Source: Nitrospiraceae bacterium (GTDB lineage Bacteria > Nitrospirota > Nitrospiria > Nitrospirales > UBA8639). Taken from it: DNA of 64,000 nucleotides. The position numbers and the translations under genes were made by a program. Positions 1-7,956 of this stretch are shown piece by piece; the first letter of the stretch is position 1, and each line of letters opens with the position of its first letter. The notes beneath the pieces are model-generated. The model made no database searches and was not told the origin of the DNA. It saw only the letters and a program-made list of their open reading frames with translations. The DNA is taken from positions 1 through 64,000 of the forward strand of contig JACKFF010000003.1 of assembly GCA_020632595.1 (NCBI GenBank). The letters are read 5' to 3'.

Positions 1-16
1 TTCAATGTCAACTCGC

Positions 17-958
17 CTAACTACGTATCTCTACCCACTTCGTCTTATGCTGGACCATTGCATTCAGAATTGTCAGCAACTTTCGCATGCAGGCGACCAG
101 CGCCACTGTTTTCCGTTGGCCCGCCATGAGGAGCCGGGAATAGAAGACCGCAATTACCGGATTGCATTTGGTGGCCACGAGTGTCGCCCTATACAGTGCC
201 GTGCGCACAGGGGCCCGTCCGCCCCAACCCGTTCGATGCCCGCGCCGGGTGCCACTGTCCTGATTAAAAGGCGCGATTCCTACGAGGGCCGCAATTGGCC
301 GACGGGACAAGGTCCCCAACTCCGGCAGATCGGCCAGCAGGGTCCGACTCAGCACAGGGCCCACGCCGGGCACACTCTGCAGAAGGTCTTCGTGCTCCTG
401 CCAGACGGGACTTTGCCGGATCGTCGTGGTGAACTCGGTATCCAGGGTAGCCAATTGGCGCTCCAACCAACCGAGATGCTTCTGCATGCTCTGGCGAATG
501 GGTGGTGGGGCCAGGTGCCGGCGATGTTTCTCATCGGTGATCATCGCCACCAGTTGTCGCCGACGGGCCAGCAAGGCGGCCAACGCCGCCGTGGCTTGAT
601 CGGGCTGGGCCCGCAGGGCGGGTGGCACGCGAGCCGCAAAGAGAGCCAGCAGGCGGGCGTCCATCGCATCGGTCTTGGCCAACTGCCCCGTCGCTTTGGC
701 AAAGGCGCGCACCTGCCGCGGATTGACCACAATGATCGGCAACCCCGCGTCCACCAACAGGCGCACCACGAGCTGTTCATATCCGCCCGTGGCCTCCACC
801 ACGATCCGAGTAGGCCGCACGCGATGCAGCTGCGTGAGCAGGGGCTGCAGGCCGGCCTCCGTATTGTCGACGGGCACAATCGGCTCGGTGGGCGAGAGCG
901 CCACATCCCGTTTGGCTTTCGCCACATCAATGCCTACACAGGACGGTGTCAGTTCCAT
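17..958 (-). CDS. IS110-family transposase
   Basis: The protein of about 313 residues has the IS110 layout: an N-terminal RuvC-like DEDD domain starting CVGIDVAKAKRD, with VVEATGGYE and KTDAMDARLLA, and a C-terminal Transposase_20 (IS116/IS110/IS902) domain with the PGVGPVLSRTLLADLPELG helix-hairpin-helix and the LVGIAPFNQDSG serine motif. I place the start at the ATG at 958 because GGAGGAGG lies just upstream with good spacing. The frame stays open to 1165, but that part is low-complexity and covers the expected bridge-RNA region. An open frame on the opposite strand over the same bases is a shadow of this GC-rich gene. The full set of core motifs suggests an intact recombinase. Family assignment is firm; activity is inferred. 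Confidence 0.93.
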   Translation of the reverse strand: MELTPSCVGIDVAKAKRDVALSPTEPIVPVDNTEAGLQPLLTQLHRVRPTRIVVEATGGYEQLVVRLLVDAGLPIIVVNPRQVRAFAKATGQLAKTDAMDARLLALFAARVPPALRAQPDQATAALAALLARRRQLVAMITDEKHRRHLAPPPIRQSMQKHLGWLERQLATLDTEFTTTIRQSPVWQEHEDLLQSVPGVGPVLSRTLLADLPELGTLSRRPIAALVGIAPFNQDSGTRRGHRTGWGGRAPVRTALYRATLVATKCNPVIAVFYSRLLMAGQRKTVALVACMRKLLTILNAMVQHKTKWVEIRS

Positions 959-974
959 CAGGACCTCCTCCCGG

Positions 975-1150
975 TTCATGCCTCCCGCGAACGCGCCCAG
1001 CCTTGTCGATACGGGCTTCAATGGTCCAGGCAACTGTACGGGCTGAGATGGAGGCGGAGCCTGACGCACCAAGCTTACAACCGGTCTTCTCTGACCAAAG
1101 GGGAGTCGGGCTGTCAGGCTCCAGGGTGAATCAAGAGACAACCATCGTCT
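975..1150 (-). ncRNA. candidate IS110 bridge RNA region
   Basis: In IS110-group elements the non-coding end upstream of the transposase is transcribed into a bridge RNA with target- and donor-binding loops. Here the same position carries a perfect 10-bp inverted repeat, 1056-1065 against 1113-1122, enclosing 47 bases, which would give one long stem-loop in a minus-strand transcript. The guide loops cannot be assigned without both element ends. The RNA is inferred from position plus this stem, and its ends are approximate. Confidence 0.35.
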
Positions 1151-1251
1151 TTGAGATTCTTTCATGATACAAGGGGAGGTGTAGGTGGGGTAGAGTTTCT
1201 CCAGAAGAAGTCAGAGGTATCAAGTTTTTGAAACCTGCGTTAGTAGCCGGA

Positions 1252-1292
1252 AGTCTCTACCTCAACTAGCCCTCCTTACCTAAGGAGGGAAA
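1252..1292. repeat. Left copy of a repeat flanking the DUF559 segment
   Basis: This about 40-base stretch contains a perfect 9-bp hairpin (1270-1278 with 1281-1289, core CCCTCCTTA/TAAGGAGGG). A clearly related copy with the same CTCTACCTC...CCCTCCTTA core lies at 1675-1716. Together they frame the DUF559-coding segment. Confidence 0.6.
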
Positions 1293-1318
1293 AACTTAAT
1301 CAATTTGATCAAGGGCCC

Positions 1319-2428
1319 ATGACCACACAAAAAGGGAAATCAGCCTTTCTTCCGATACGCCGTCGGCTTCGTTCGAACCAAACCCCGGCCGAACAATTGC
1401 TCTGGTCAAAACTTCGCGGCTATCAAATCCAGGGGCTCAAATTTTGTCGACAACATGGAATCGGACCTTACATCGTAGATTTCTTTTGTCCAGAACGCGC
1501 GTTGGTCATTGAAGTTGATGGGGATGTACACGCGACAGAAAATACAATAAAGAACGATCGACTACGGGAAACCCATTTACATTCTTTGGGGATCATGATT
1601 GTTCGTTACAACAATGAGGAGGTTCTAGGCAATTTGGATGGAGTCTTAGAAGATATAACCTTCCAAATAACCAAAAGCTCTACCTCCCCTAACCCCTCCT
1701 TACAAAGAAGGGGAAGGCAAAACGATGACTCTACTTCGAAATTCCCGCCAGTTATCCACCATAGACCTCGGACCTCTCTTACCAATGAGCGAAATCAAAA
1801 TTCTTTCTCCTTGAGCCCAGTTCGGCAACGTGAAGATACTCCGAACCCTTTACCGCGTATGTTTTTTGAGCGGCCCACATTGAAAGTCGCAAGAGAATTG
1901 CTGGGAAAGGTACTGATCAAACAGACGCCCAACGGAATCATCCAGGCCAAAATTGTGGATACGGAAGCCTACGTGGGACCGGAGGATCGGGCCTGCCATG
2001 CCTCCAAAGGCCGGACGAAACGGACAGAAATCATGTTTGGCCCTGCCGGCTTCACCTATGTGTATCTGATTTATGGAATGTATCACTGTCTCAATATCGT
2101 GACTGAACAAGAGCAATATCCTGCCGCAGTTTTAATTCGAGGACTGGAAATCTTGGGAGGAGATCACCCGCCCGATTTGCCCAGGCGCATCGACGGTCCC
2201 GGCCGGGTTTGCCGATTCTTAGAAGTGAATCGCACGCATAACGGACTGGATGCCACAGTCGGCACCACACTTTGGATCGAAGATCATGGCCTAGCCGTTT
2301 TGCCAAAACAGATTCAAACTCTGCCTCGAATTGGCATAGACTATGCGGGCGAATGGGCGAACAAATTGTGGCGGTTCTGTCTACCGGCTTCGACTCCCCC
2401 AAAATCACGTCGAGTCACCCCGAAGTAA
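1319..2428 (+). CDS. DUF559 endonuclease-like domain fused to 3-methyladenine DNA glycosylase (MPG/AAG type)
   Basis: One open frame of 369 residues joins two domains. Residues about 10-120 are a DUF559 domain of the Vsr/PD-(D/E)XK-like nuclease fold, with TPAEQLLWSKLR, VDFFCPERALVIEVDGD and a downstream RYNNEEV strand. Residues about 180-365 are an AAG-type alkyladenine glycosylase with RPTLKVARELLGKVL, the catalytic-region IVDTEAYVGPEDRACHA, GFTYVYLIYGMYHCLNIV and DGPGRVCR. The linker contains SPNPSLQRRGR, the translation of the repeat at 1675-1716. A normal glycosylase would begin close to residue 181 (ATG at 1859), so the DUF559 part looks like an added cassette that read through into an existing mpg gene. 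AAG enzymes remove alkylated or deaminated purines in base excision repair. It is not certain whether one fusion protein or two products are made; an AAGGG before 1319 supports translation from the first ATG. Confidence 0.85.
   Translation: MTTQKGKSAFLPIRRRLRSNQTPAEQLLWSKLRGYQIQGLKFCRQHGIGPYIVDFFCPERALVIEVDGDVHATENTIKNDRLRETHLHSLGIMIVRYNNEEVLGNLDGVLEDITFQITKSSTSPNPSLQRRGRQNDDSTSKFPPVIHHRPRTSLTNERNQNSFSLSPVRQREDTPNPLPRMFFERPTLKVARELLGKVLIKQTPNGIIQAKIVDTEAYVGPEDRACHASKGRTKRTEIMFGPAGFTYVYLIYGMYHCLNIVTEQEQYPAAVLIRGLEILGGDHPPDLPRRIDGPGRVCRFLEVNRTHNGLDATVGTTLWIEDHGLAVLPKQIQTLPRIGIDYAGEWANKLWRFCLPASTPPKSRRVTPK
1675..1716. repeat. Right copy of the repeat flanking the DUF559 segment, inside the reading frame
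   Basis: The sequence matches the copy at 1252-1292 over the CTCTACCTC and CCCTCCTTA blocks and again carries an imperfect hairpin. It is translated as the linker of the DUF559-glycosylase fusion. Confidence 0.55.
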
Positions 2429-2573
2429 ATGCTTTCGAATCCTTTTGCCGGATATCTTGAACAAGATAGCCGGTCTACGTTAGGCTAGGTCACCAGATAC
2501 ATGTTGGCTACGTTCCATAGTCCACATGACACAACCCGCTTCTCATTACGACGAACAATAAAGGAGGAAGACA

Positions 2574-2666
2574 ATGGGCAATCCGCTCGATACGATCTCT
2601 GGCACCATCACTGCTGGTTTTGTATTGACTGTGGTCCTGTACGGCCTGGTCAAAATGCTGGTGTGA
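2574..2666 (+). CDS. 30-residue single-span membrane peptide
   Basis: A strong AAGGAGGAAG ribosome-binding site at 2561-2570 precedes an ATG opening a 30-codon frame: MGNPLDTISG, then TITAGFVLTVVLYGLVKMLV. The second part is one hydrophobic helix. The gene lies 56 bases upstream of the PuuD-like gene in the same direction, so the two may be cotranscribed. No family is recognised; such peptides often act as accessory subunits of larger membrane proteins, but that is only a guess here. Confidence 0.6.
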   Translation: MGNPLDTISGTITAGFVLTVVLYGLVKMLV

Positions 2667-2722
2667 CACCTCATCACCTCCAAAAACATCATTACTCAAC
2701 CTAACGAATACGAGGACATTTT

Positions 2723-3202
2723 ATGGAAAGTTTATTAGCGTGGGGGCATTTCCTCGCGGGTATTACCTGGATTGGAATTCTCTACTACTTTAATTTCATC
2801 CAAGTGCCATTTCTCAAAGTCGTCACACCCGAAACCAAAGCTGAAGCCTTTAAACACCTGGTGCCCAATGCGCTCTGGTGGTTTCGCTGGGGAGCTCTAT
2901 TCACCTGGATATTTGGTGCCGCCTTACTGATGAATCAGCATCGTATGGGAAGTGCATTTATGCTACAGGGACCGGATGCCGTGATCGGCATGGGCGCCTG
3001 GCTCGGGACCATTATGTTGCTGAACGTGTGGGGAATCATTTGGCCCAATCAAAAGAAAGTCCTTGGGCTCAAGGAAGCCACACCTGAAGAAAAAGCCAAG
3101 GCCGGACGGATGGCACTCCTGGCGTCCCGTACGAATACCATGCTTTCCATCCCAATGTTATTTTTCATGGCCAATTCCGGCCATGCGTCCGGTTTGTTTT
3201 GA
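2723..3202 (+). CDS. PuuD-like (urate hydroxylase N-terminal type) integral membrane protein
   Basis: This 159-residue protein is almost entirely membrane helices: MESLLAWGHFLAGITWIG, a WWFRWGALFTWIFGAALL helix, a GAWLGTIMLLNVWGIIWPNQ helix and a last one around TMLSIPMLFFMAN. Four spans with conserved His and Trp near helix ends match the membrane domain of PuuD/Urate_ox_N proteins. It is much shorter than full PuuD, which has about eight spans plus a cytochrome c domain, so it probably does not oxidise urate. A haem-binding or electron-transfer role in the membrane is possible. A strong terminator follows at once. Confidence 0.7.
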   Translation: MESLLAWGHFLAGITWIGILYYFNFIQVPFLKVVTPETKAEAFKHLVPNALWWFRWGALFTWIFGAALLMNQHRMGSAFMLQGPDAVIGMGAWLGTIMLLNVWGIIWPNQKKVLGLKEATPEEKAKAGRMALLASRTNTMLSIPMLFFMANSGHASGLF

Positions 3203-3250
3203 TCTCGATTATCCCTTCCTAATCTCAGATCAAAAATCTGGATTTCAACA

Positions 3251-3282
3251 AAAGCCGGGGTCAAAAGACCCCGGCTTTTTCT
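3251..3282 (+). terminator. Strong intrinsic terminator
   Basis: Perfect 12-bp stem (3251-3262 with 3267-3278), AAAA loop and a T-rich tail, 48 bases after the PuuD-like gene. Confidence 0.92.
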
Positions 3283-3476
3283 ATACAGCACCCTTGTTTT
3301 TTTCGTGGCTCACTAGAAGGACATGGAGGGATTGTCTGCACCAGGAAGCAACAGCCCACAATCCGGAGCAACAATAGCTAGGCTCCATCTAACCCAGAAT
3401 CCTCAATTCGTCCTGGGGACTGGCTCCAACTTCTTGAGTCCGTCCCCCGCTTCTAGGGCAAGGATAATGGAAGCAA

Positions 3477-3713
3477 CTAATCCTGGACGACGATATGCGT
3501 GTCGGTTTCTTCCACTCCGGGGATGGTGTGAATCTTGGCCATGATGAGGTTGGAGAGCGCGCGGTCATCAGGCGCATTGACCAGACCAAAGATATCAGGC
3601 TGACCGAAACAGGCATGAGCTTGTTCCACCCCAGAAAGGGCTTTGAGGGTCTCTAAAACATCTTGGACTTTTCCGGCTTTAACTTTCATGAGAATATACG
3701 CTTTGGCTGCCAT
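3477..3713 (-). CDS. Stand-alone Lrp/AsnC-type ligand-binding (RAM) domain protein
   Basis: The protein of 78 residues begins MAAKAYILMKVKAGK and runs through GVEQAHACFGQPDIFGLVNA to the C-terminal VEETDTHIVV strand. This is the alpha/beta ferredoxin-like domain that binds amino acids in Lrp/AsnC regulators, but with no HTH domain. Such short proteins form dimers or octamers and may modulate full-length regulators. The ATG at 3713 is chosen because AGGAGG sits five bases upstream; an in-frame GTG six bases further up is too close to that site. Confidence 0.85.
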   Translation of the reverse strand: MAAKAYILMKVKAGKVQDVLETLKALSGVEQAHACFGQPDIFGLVNAPDDRALSNLIMAKIHTIPGVEETDTHIVVQD

Positions 3714-3973
3714 ACACACCTCCTTGATGAATGCGAATCAGATTTCGGTGATCAACAGTGAAATTGATGTGGGTGCACAAAGGACATAATCCATATTGCT
3801 TTGCCCAGCGAAGTTGAAAGTACATTTGTACCATAGATGGTTGGTAGCTTCCATTCTCTTTCCCCCTCTCCCAAACAGCCCAGGCAACCAAAAAGAAGTT
3901 GCGGACGCTCTGCCTTCCTCAGGTAGGATGAGCAATTATTTCTCCCCATTCTTTTCACCTTCAAGGAAATATT

Positions 3974-4897
3974 GTGGCTTTGCGTATTGTGTCGTTAATT
4001 CCTAGCGGGACAGAAATGGTCTGCGCATTAGGTTGCCGTGCCCAGCTTGTCGGCCGGTCACACGAATGCGATTTTCCTACGGACATTACCTCTCTTCCTG
4101 TTTGCACTCAAGCCATGGTGGATAGTAAGGGAACGAGCCAAACTATTCATGTTCAGGTTTCCAAACGCCTTCAGTCAGCCCTTTCCTTGTATGAGGTCTT
4201 GGTCGACCGGATGCAGGACTTACGTCCGGATGTCATCGTAACCCAAATCCAGTGTGAGGTGTGTGCCGTGAGCGCTGATGAGGTGCAGCGGGCCCTTCGC
4301 GACTTGATAGGAATGTCACCCACGTTGATTTCCTTGGGTGCACAGGACTTATCAGGGGTTTGGGACGATCTGACCAGAGTAGCGGACGGCTTAGGACAGC
4401 AAGCTGCAGGAGAGGCATTTCTGAAATTGGCCCACCAACGCATCGGCGATATTGCGGACCGATCCCAACAACTTACTCCCCCCACTGTGGCCTGCATCGA
4501 ATGGATGGAACCGCTGATGGCTGCCGGCAACTGGGTACCCGAACTGATTCATTTGGCGGGAGGGCAATCAATGTTTGGACAGCGGGGAACACACGCTCCA
4601 TGGGTAACCTGGGAAGCCTTAGCCGCTTCGGATCCGGATTTCCTGGTCTTGATGCCTTGTGGATTTTCCATGGCTCGCATTCAGGAAGAATTGCCGGCCA
4701 TGACATCACATCCATTTTGGCCACAATTACGAGCAGTGCAAAATCAGAAGGTATACTTGACGGATGGGAACCAGTTTTTCAACCGCCCTGGGCCGCGCCT
4801 CGTTGAATCCCTCGAAATTCTGGCAGAGATCTTTCATCCCACCCATTTTGAGTTTGGGCACCAAGGCCAGGGATGGCGGCAGTGGGTTCCTGCATAA
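3974..4897 (+). CDS. BtuF-like cobalamin/iron-chelate binding protein without signal peptide
   Basis: The 307-residue protein starts with ALRIVSLIPSGTEMVCALGC, the opening of the periplasmic-binding-protein type III fold (PF01497), and keeps the later blocks PELIHLAGGQSMFGQRG, SDPDFLVLMPCGF and NQFFNRPGPRLVESLEILAEI. It would bind cobalamin or a related metal chelate. No signal peptide or lipobox is present, and no permease or ATPase gene lies beside it, so an ABC importer role is doubtful. Soluble members of this type are common and of unclear function. The start is a GTG with AAGGA upstream. I saw no cobalamin riboswitch in the 250 bases before it. Confidence 0.8.
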   Translation: MALRIVSLIPSGTEMVCALGCRAQLVGRSHECDFPTDITSLPVCTQAMVDSKGTSQTIHVQVSKRLQSALSLYEVLVDRMQDLRPDVIVTQIQCEVCAVSADEVQRALRDLIGMSPTLISLGAQDLSGVWDDLTRVADGLGQQAAGEAFLKLAHQRIGDIADRSQQLTPPTVACIEWMEPLMAAGNWVPELIHLAGGQSMFGQRGTHAPWVTWEALAASDPDFLVLMPCGFSMARIQEELPAMTSHPFWPQLRAVQNQKVYLTDGNQFFNRPGPRLVESLEILAEIFHPTHFEFGHQGQGWRQWVPA

Positions 4898-5014
4898 GGT
4901 TAAATACCTTGAGAAGGCGATTCACGGAAGCACGTCTTCCCAATTTCGTTTTTGCTTGGCTTTCTTCTATGCAGCCGGCGTACTCCGATTGACCGTCTCA
5001 TGAGGGTTCTGTTA

Positions 5015-5040
5015 AATAGTAACTATTCCTAAACAGGAAT
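5015..5040. promoter_or_regulatory. Overlapping palindromes upstream of perR (candidate operator)
   Basis: AATAGT-A-ACTATT (5015-5027) is a perfect 6-1-6 inverted repeat of the Fur/PerR-box type. It overlaps a second palindrome, ATTCCT-AAAC-AGGAAT (5025-5040), which ends three bases before the perR start codon. Position and symmetry suggest autoregulation. Confidence 0.55.
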
Positions 5041-5043
5041 AAT

Positions 5044-5547
5044 ATGGAAATTTCTTTTCATGACATCAAGCAAAAGTTTCAGGGATGCGGATTAAAAACG
5101 ACTCCCCAGCGAACAGCAATTTATGACGCACTCCTCCGCAGTACCACTCATCCGACAGCCGAAGAGCTCTTTGCTGAAGTCGCTCCGAAATTTCCCATGA
5201 TGTCTCTAAACACTGTCTACTATACACTTGGGGCTTTGCGTACCTGCGGGTTGATTCATGAAGTCAATATTGGCCATACCCGGGCTCGCTTTGATGCCAA
5301 TCTGTCTCCCCATCACCATTTGATTTGCTTGGGGTGCCAGGCCATTGTCGATGTCGTCGATCCCCGACTCAATTGCCTGACCTCCCCTGCCGGCATTCCC
5401 AAAGATTTTGAAATTACGAGTTATCAGGTCGCTTTCCGTGGACTTTGCGGCTCTTGTCGCCGCCAAACGGAGCGCTCCATCAACTATTCATCACCGGGGT
5501 TACACCCCACAACCGTCAAAGGAGGACTTCATGGGAAAAGCTCTTAA
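5044..5547 (+). CDS. perR: Fur-family peroxide/metal regulator (PerR-like)
   Basis: The protein has 167 residues. The N-terminal winged helix contains TPQRTAIYDALLRSTTHPTA and the recognition-helix region SLNTVYYTLGALRTCGLI. The dimerisation domain has HHHLICLGC and a second CGSC pair, which together make a structural Cys4 zinc site; histidines in SPHHH are candidate sensing-metal ligands. The gene directly upstream of rubrerythrin and overlapping it by 17 bases points to a PerR-type repressor of peroxide defence rather than a global Fur. The C-terminal tail past the second CxxC is longer than usual, apparently because the frame runs into the next gene. Regulation is probably by its own palindromic site at 5015-5040. 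Confidence 0.87.
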   Translation: MEISFHDIKQKFQGCGLKTTPQRTAIYDALLRSTTHPTAEELFAEVAPKFPMMSLNTVYYTLGALRTCGLIHEVNIGHTRARFDANLSPHHHLICLGCQAIVDVVDPRLNCLTSPAGIPKDFEITSYQVAFRGLCGSCRRQTERSINYSSPGLHPTTVKGGLHGKSS

Positions 5548-5959
5548 AGGCACAAAAAGCCACGAAAATTTAAAAGCGGCATTTGCCGGTGAATCGCAAG
5601 CGAATCGACGCTACTTATATTTCGCCCGGCGGGCCGACATTGAAGGCTATACCGATATCGGCGGCCTGTTTCGTGATACCTCGGAAGCTGAGACCGGACA
5701 TGCGTTTGGTCACCTGGACTTTTTGAAGGAAGTCGGTGACCCTGCCACCGGTGTGCCGATTGGCAACACCGAAGCCAACTTAAAAGCGTCAATTGAAGGT
5801 GAGACCTATGAATATACCCAGATGTATCCCGGCATGGCAAAAACCGCTCGTGATGAAGGCCTTGAGGAACTCGCAGAATGGTTTGAGACGTTAGCCAAAG
5901 CTGAACGATCCCATGCGAACCGGTTTACGAAAGGGCTGGAATCCCTAAAGCAGAGCTGA
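5531..5959 (+). CDS. rbr: Rubrerythrin, short form without rubredoxin domain
   Basis: The 142-residue protein is a four-helix diiron protein. Four carboxylate motifs can be read: FAGESQANRRYLYFARRAD, SEAETGHAFGHL, IEGETYEYTQMY and AKAERSHANRF. Rubrerythrins reduce hydrogen peroxide in the cytoplasm. The usual C-terminal rubredoxin domain with CxxC pairs is missing, so an outside electron donor is required; the Fe-S protein encoded next is a natural candidate. The ATG at 5531 is preceded by AAAGGAGG. The gene overlaps perR by 17 bases and probably shares its transcript. Confidence 0.95.
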   Translation: MGKALKGTKSHENLKAAFAGESQANRRYLYFARRADIEGYTDIGGLFRDTSEAETGHAFGHLDFLKEVGDPATGVPIGNTEANLKASIEGETYEYTQMYPGMAKTARDEGLEELAEWFETLAKAERSHANRFTKGLESLKQS

Positions 5960-6053
5960 TAGCTCCGGCATTATGACACACGGCGGCGGTCGATCATAAC
6001 GGCTGCCGCCCTGCATACACACTTTCACAGACTCTCAAACGAAGCCAAAACCT

Positions 6054-7328
6054 GTGGCAAAATTTGACCTTATTACTCCAGGCTGGACGCGGTCTCAACT
6101 CGAAACCGAGACTCGCCGCATTTTCGATGTCTGTGACGGGTGCCGACGATGCTTTAACTTATGCCCGTCGTTCAATACCCTTATTGACCGGATTGATGAG
6201 TATGAGAGCGACTCAACGCAGTTCACTGCGCAGGATTTCACGAAGATTGAACAGGAATGTTACTACTGCAAACTCTGTTTCAACCATTGTCCCTATTCTC
6301 CTCCCCATCAATACGATCTGGATTTTCCCAGGCTCATGGCTGCCTGGAAAAAACAACGTACGGCTGAAGGTGGGACCTCATGGCGCGACAAGCTCCTAAT
6401 TCAAACCGATTTGATCGGAAAACTGGGAAGCCTGACCGCTCCACTGACCAATTGGGCCCTTCGCACACCGTGGCTTCGAAGTCTGGTTGAGCGTATGGTC
6501 GGAGTGCACAAAAACCGCCAAGTCCTTTCGTTTCAATCCCAGACCTTTACCCAATGGTGGGATCAGCGGAAGTCAGCTCCCGCACGGGCCCACAGCCAGG
6601 GCAAAGTCGCCTTCTTCCCGAGTTGCCTGGTGACATATCAGGTAACTGATATTGGAAAAGCTGCCGTACAAATTTTGGAGAAAAACGGCATTGAGGTCGT
6701 GGTACCTCCGAACCAGCAGTGCTGTGGGATGCCACGGTTTGACGTGGGTGATACCGATGGAATGGCCAAGATTGCCGAGTCTCAATATCGACTCTTTGCG
6801 CCCTATCTCGATCAGGGATATGACATTGTCATTCCAGCACCCAGTTGTAGTCTGATGTTCAAACGGGAATACCCTTATCTCAAACCCACACCTGAAATGA
6901 AGCAATTGAGCGAGCGCACGTTTGATCTTTGCGAATATTTAATGCGGCTAAAACGGGAAGGCAGGCTTTCCCTCGATTTTCAAGCTAATCCTGGACGCGT
7001 GGCGTATCAAATTCCCTGTCATTTACGTGATCAGAACATCGGATTTAAATCCAAAGAATTGATGGAGTTGACCGGCGCCACGGTTCATCTGATCGAGAAA
7101 TGTTCCGGACACGATGGAGCCTGGAGTGCCAAGACCGAATTCTTTGATCTCTCGATGAAAATCGCCAAAAAAGCCGTGAGAGAAATTCAAGAGGAGCCAT
7201 TCGACGTCGTCGCCTCCGATTGCCCCCTGTCGGCACTACAACTGGACCAAGCACTTCAAACTGCACCAACTCAATCGACTCTTCATCCTATTCAAGTCGT
7301 TCGTAACGCCTATGGATTAACACCATGA
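6054..7328 (+). CDS. GlpC/HdrB-like (Fe-S)-binding oxidoreductase subunit of the rubrerythrin group
   Basis: The protein has 424 residues. The N-terminus carries two four-cysteine clusters of the 2x[4Fe-4S] type, CDGCRRCFNLCPSF and CYYCKLCFNHCPYSPP. The C-terminal half has two CCG-type modules, PNQQCCGMPRFDVGD and CSGHDGAWSAKTEFF, as in GlpC, glycolate oxidase GlcF and heterodisulfide reductase subunit B. It starts with GTG. It sits between rubrerythrin and DUF3501, with a 4-base ATGA overlap to the latter; this trio recurs in many bacteria. A role in passing electrons to the rubrerythrin is an inference from gene order. Confidence 0.88.
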   Translation: MAKFDLITPGWTRSQLETETRRIFDVCDGCRRCFNLCPSFNTLIDRIDEYESDSTQFTAQDFTKIEQECYYCKLCFNHCPYSPPHQYDLDFPRLMAAWKKQRTAEGGTSWRDKLLIQTDLIGKLGSLTAPLTNWALRTPWLRSLVERMVGVHKNRQVLSFQSQTFTQWWDQRKSAPARAHSQGKVAFFPSCLVTYQVTDIGKAAVQILEKNGIEVVVPPNQQCCGMPRFDVGDTDGMAKIAESQYRLFAPYLDQGYDIVIPAPSCSLMFKREYPYLKPTPEMKQLSERTFDLCEYLMRLKREGRLSLDFQANPGRVAYQIPCHLRDQNIGFKSKELMELTGATVHLIEKCSGHDGAWSAKTEFFDLSMKIAKKAVREIQEEPFDVVASDCPLSALQLDQALQTAPTQSTLHPIQVVRNAYGLTP

Positions 7329-7906
7329 AACTGCTCACACCGCAAGATCTCCTCCCGGCTGCTCAATATGAGGAAGAACGCTCCGCCATTCGGCAAAAAA
7401 TTATTGCCCTTAAAAAACGGCGCCGTATTTCTGTAGGAGAATTCGTGACACTCGTATTTGAAAATCGGGAAACCCTGCTATTTCAAATACAAGAAATGAT
7501 TCGCATTGAGCGCATTTTTGATCCGGGGAAAATTCAGGAAGAATGCGACGTGTACAATGCCCTCCTCCCAGATCGAAATGAATTGAGCGCAACCCTGTTT
7601 ATCGAAATTACCGATTCCGAAAACATTCAACCGCTGCTGGATTCCTTTAAGAATATCGACGAGGCCAATACCGTGGGACTCAAGATTGGCGATACCACAG
7701 TTTTTGCAAATTTTGAGGCCGGCCATAGCAAGGAAGATAAAATCAGTGCCGTGCATTTTGTACGATTTTCCACCACCCCAACCTTTCGAGACCTCCTGAC
7801 CCATGAGGAAATCCCTGCCTTTCTGACTATCCTCCACCCTCACTATCGTACAGAAGCCCCAGTTTCTCAGGAATTGAGGCAGGAATGGCTAAAGGATCTC
7901 GAGTGA
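7325..7906 (+). CDS. DUF3501 family protein
   Basis: The protein has 193 residues, begins MKLLTPQDLLPAAQYEEERS and contains KKRRRISVGEFVTLVFENRETLLFQ and IRIERIFDPGKIQEECDVYN, the typical blocks of DUF3501. The biochemical function is unknown. It is soluble, has no cysteine-rich site and is translationally coupled to the preceding Fe-S protein by an ATGA overlap. Conserved linkage with rubrerythrin and the GlpC-like protein suggests an accessory role in that peroxide-reduction or redox unit. Confidence 0.88.
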   Translation: MKLLTPQDLLPAAQYEEERSAIRQKIIALKKRRRISVGEFVTLVFENRETLLFQIQEMIRIERIFDPGKIQEECDVYNALLPDRNELSATLFIEITDSENIQPLLDSFKNIDEANTVGLKIGDTTVFANFEAGHSKEDKISAVHFVRFSTTPTFRDLLTHEEIPAFLTILHPHYRTEAPVSQELRQEWLKDLE

Positions 7907-7956
7907 TTCATCATTTTGCCGTGCTTGATTCCCCAACCTCGCAGCTTCTCTATAAA

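Larger units (their letters stand above)
1..1165 (-). mobile_element. IS110-family insertion sequence, right side cut by window edge
   Basis: The region holds a DEDD-type transposase gene that stops only 16 bases from the window start and, upstream of it, a GC-rich non-coding stretch of about 200 bases. IS110 elements have no long terminal inverted repeats and leave little or no target duplication, so ends cannot be read directly. The upper boundary near 1165 is a guess from the change in base composition; the other end lies outside or just at the window edge. Confidence 0.6.

Noticed and set aside
5..1129. 374-codon open frame on the plus strand at the window start
   Set aside because: It is antisense to a well-supported IS110 transposase; its translation is rich in Arg, Gly, Gln and His with no domain pattern.
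3720..3973. Possible cobalamin riboswitch before the BtuF-like gene
   Set aside because: No B12-box or the expected stem pattern could be found.
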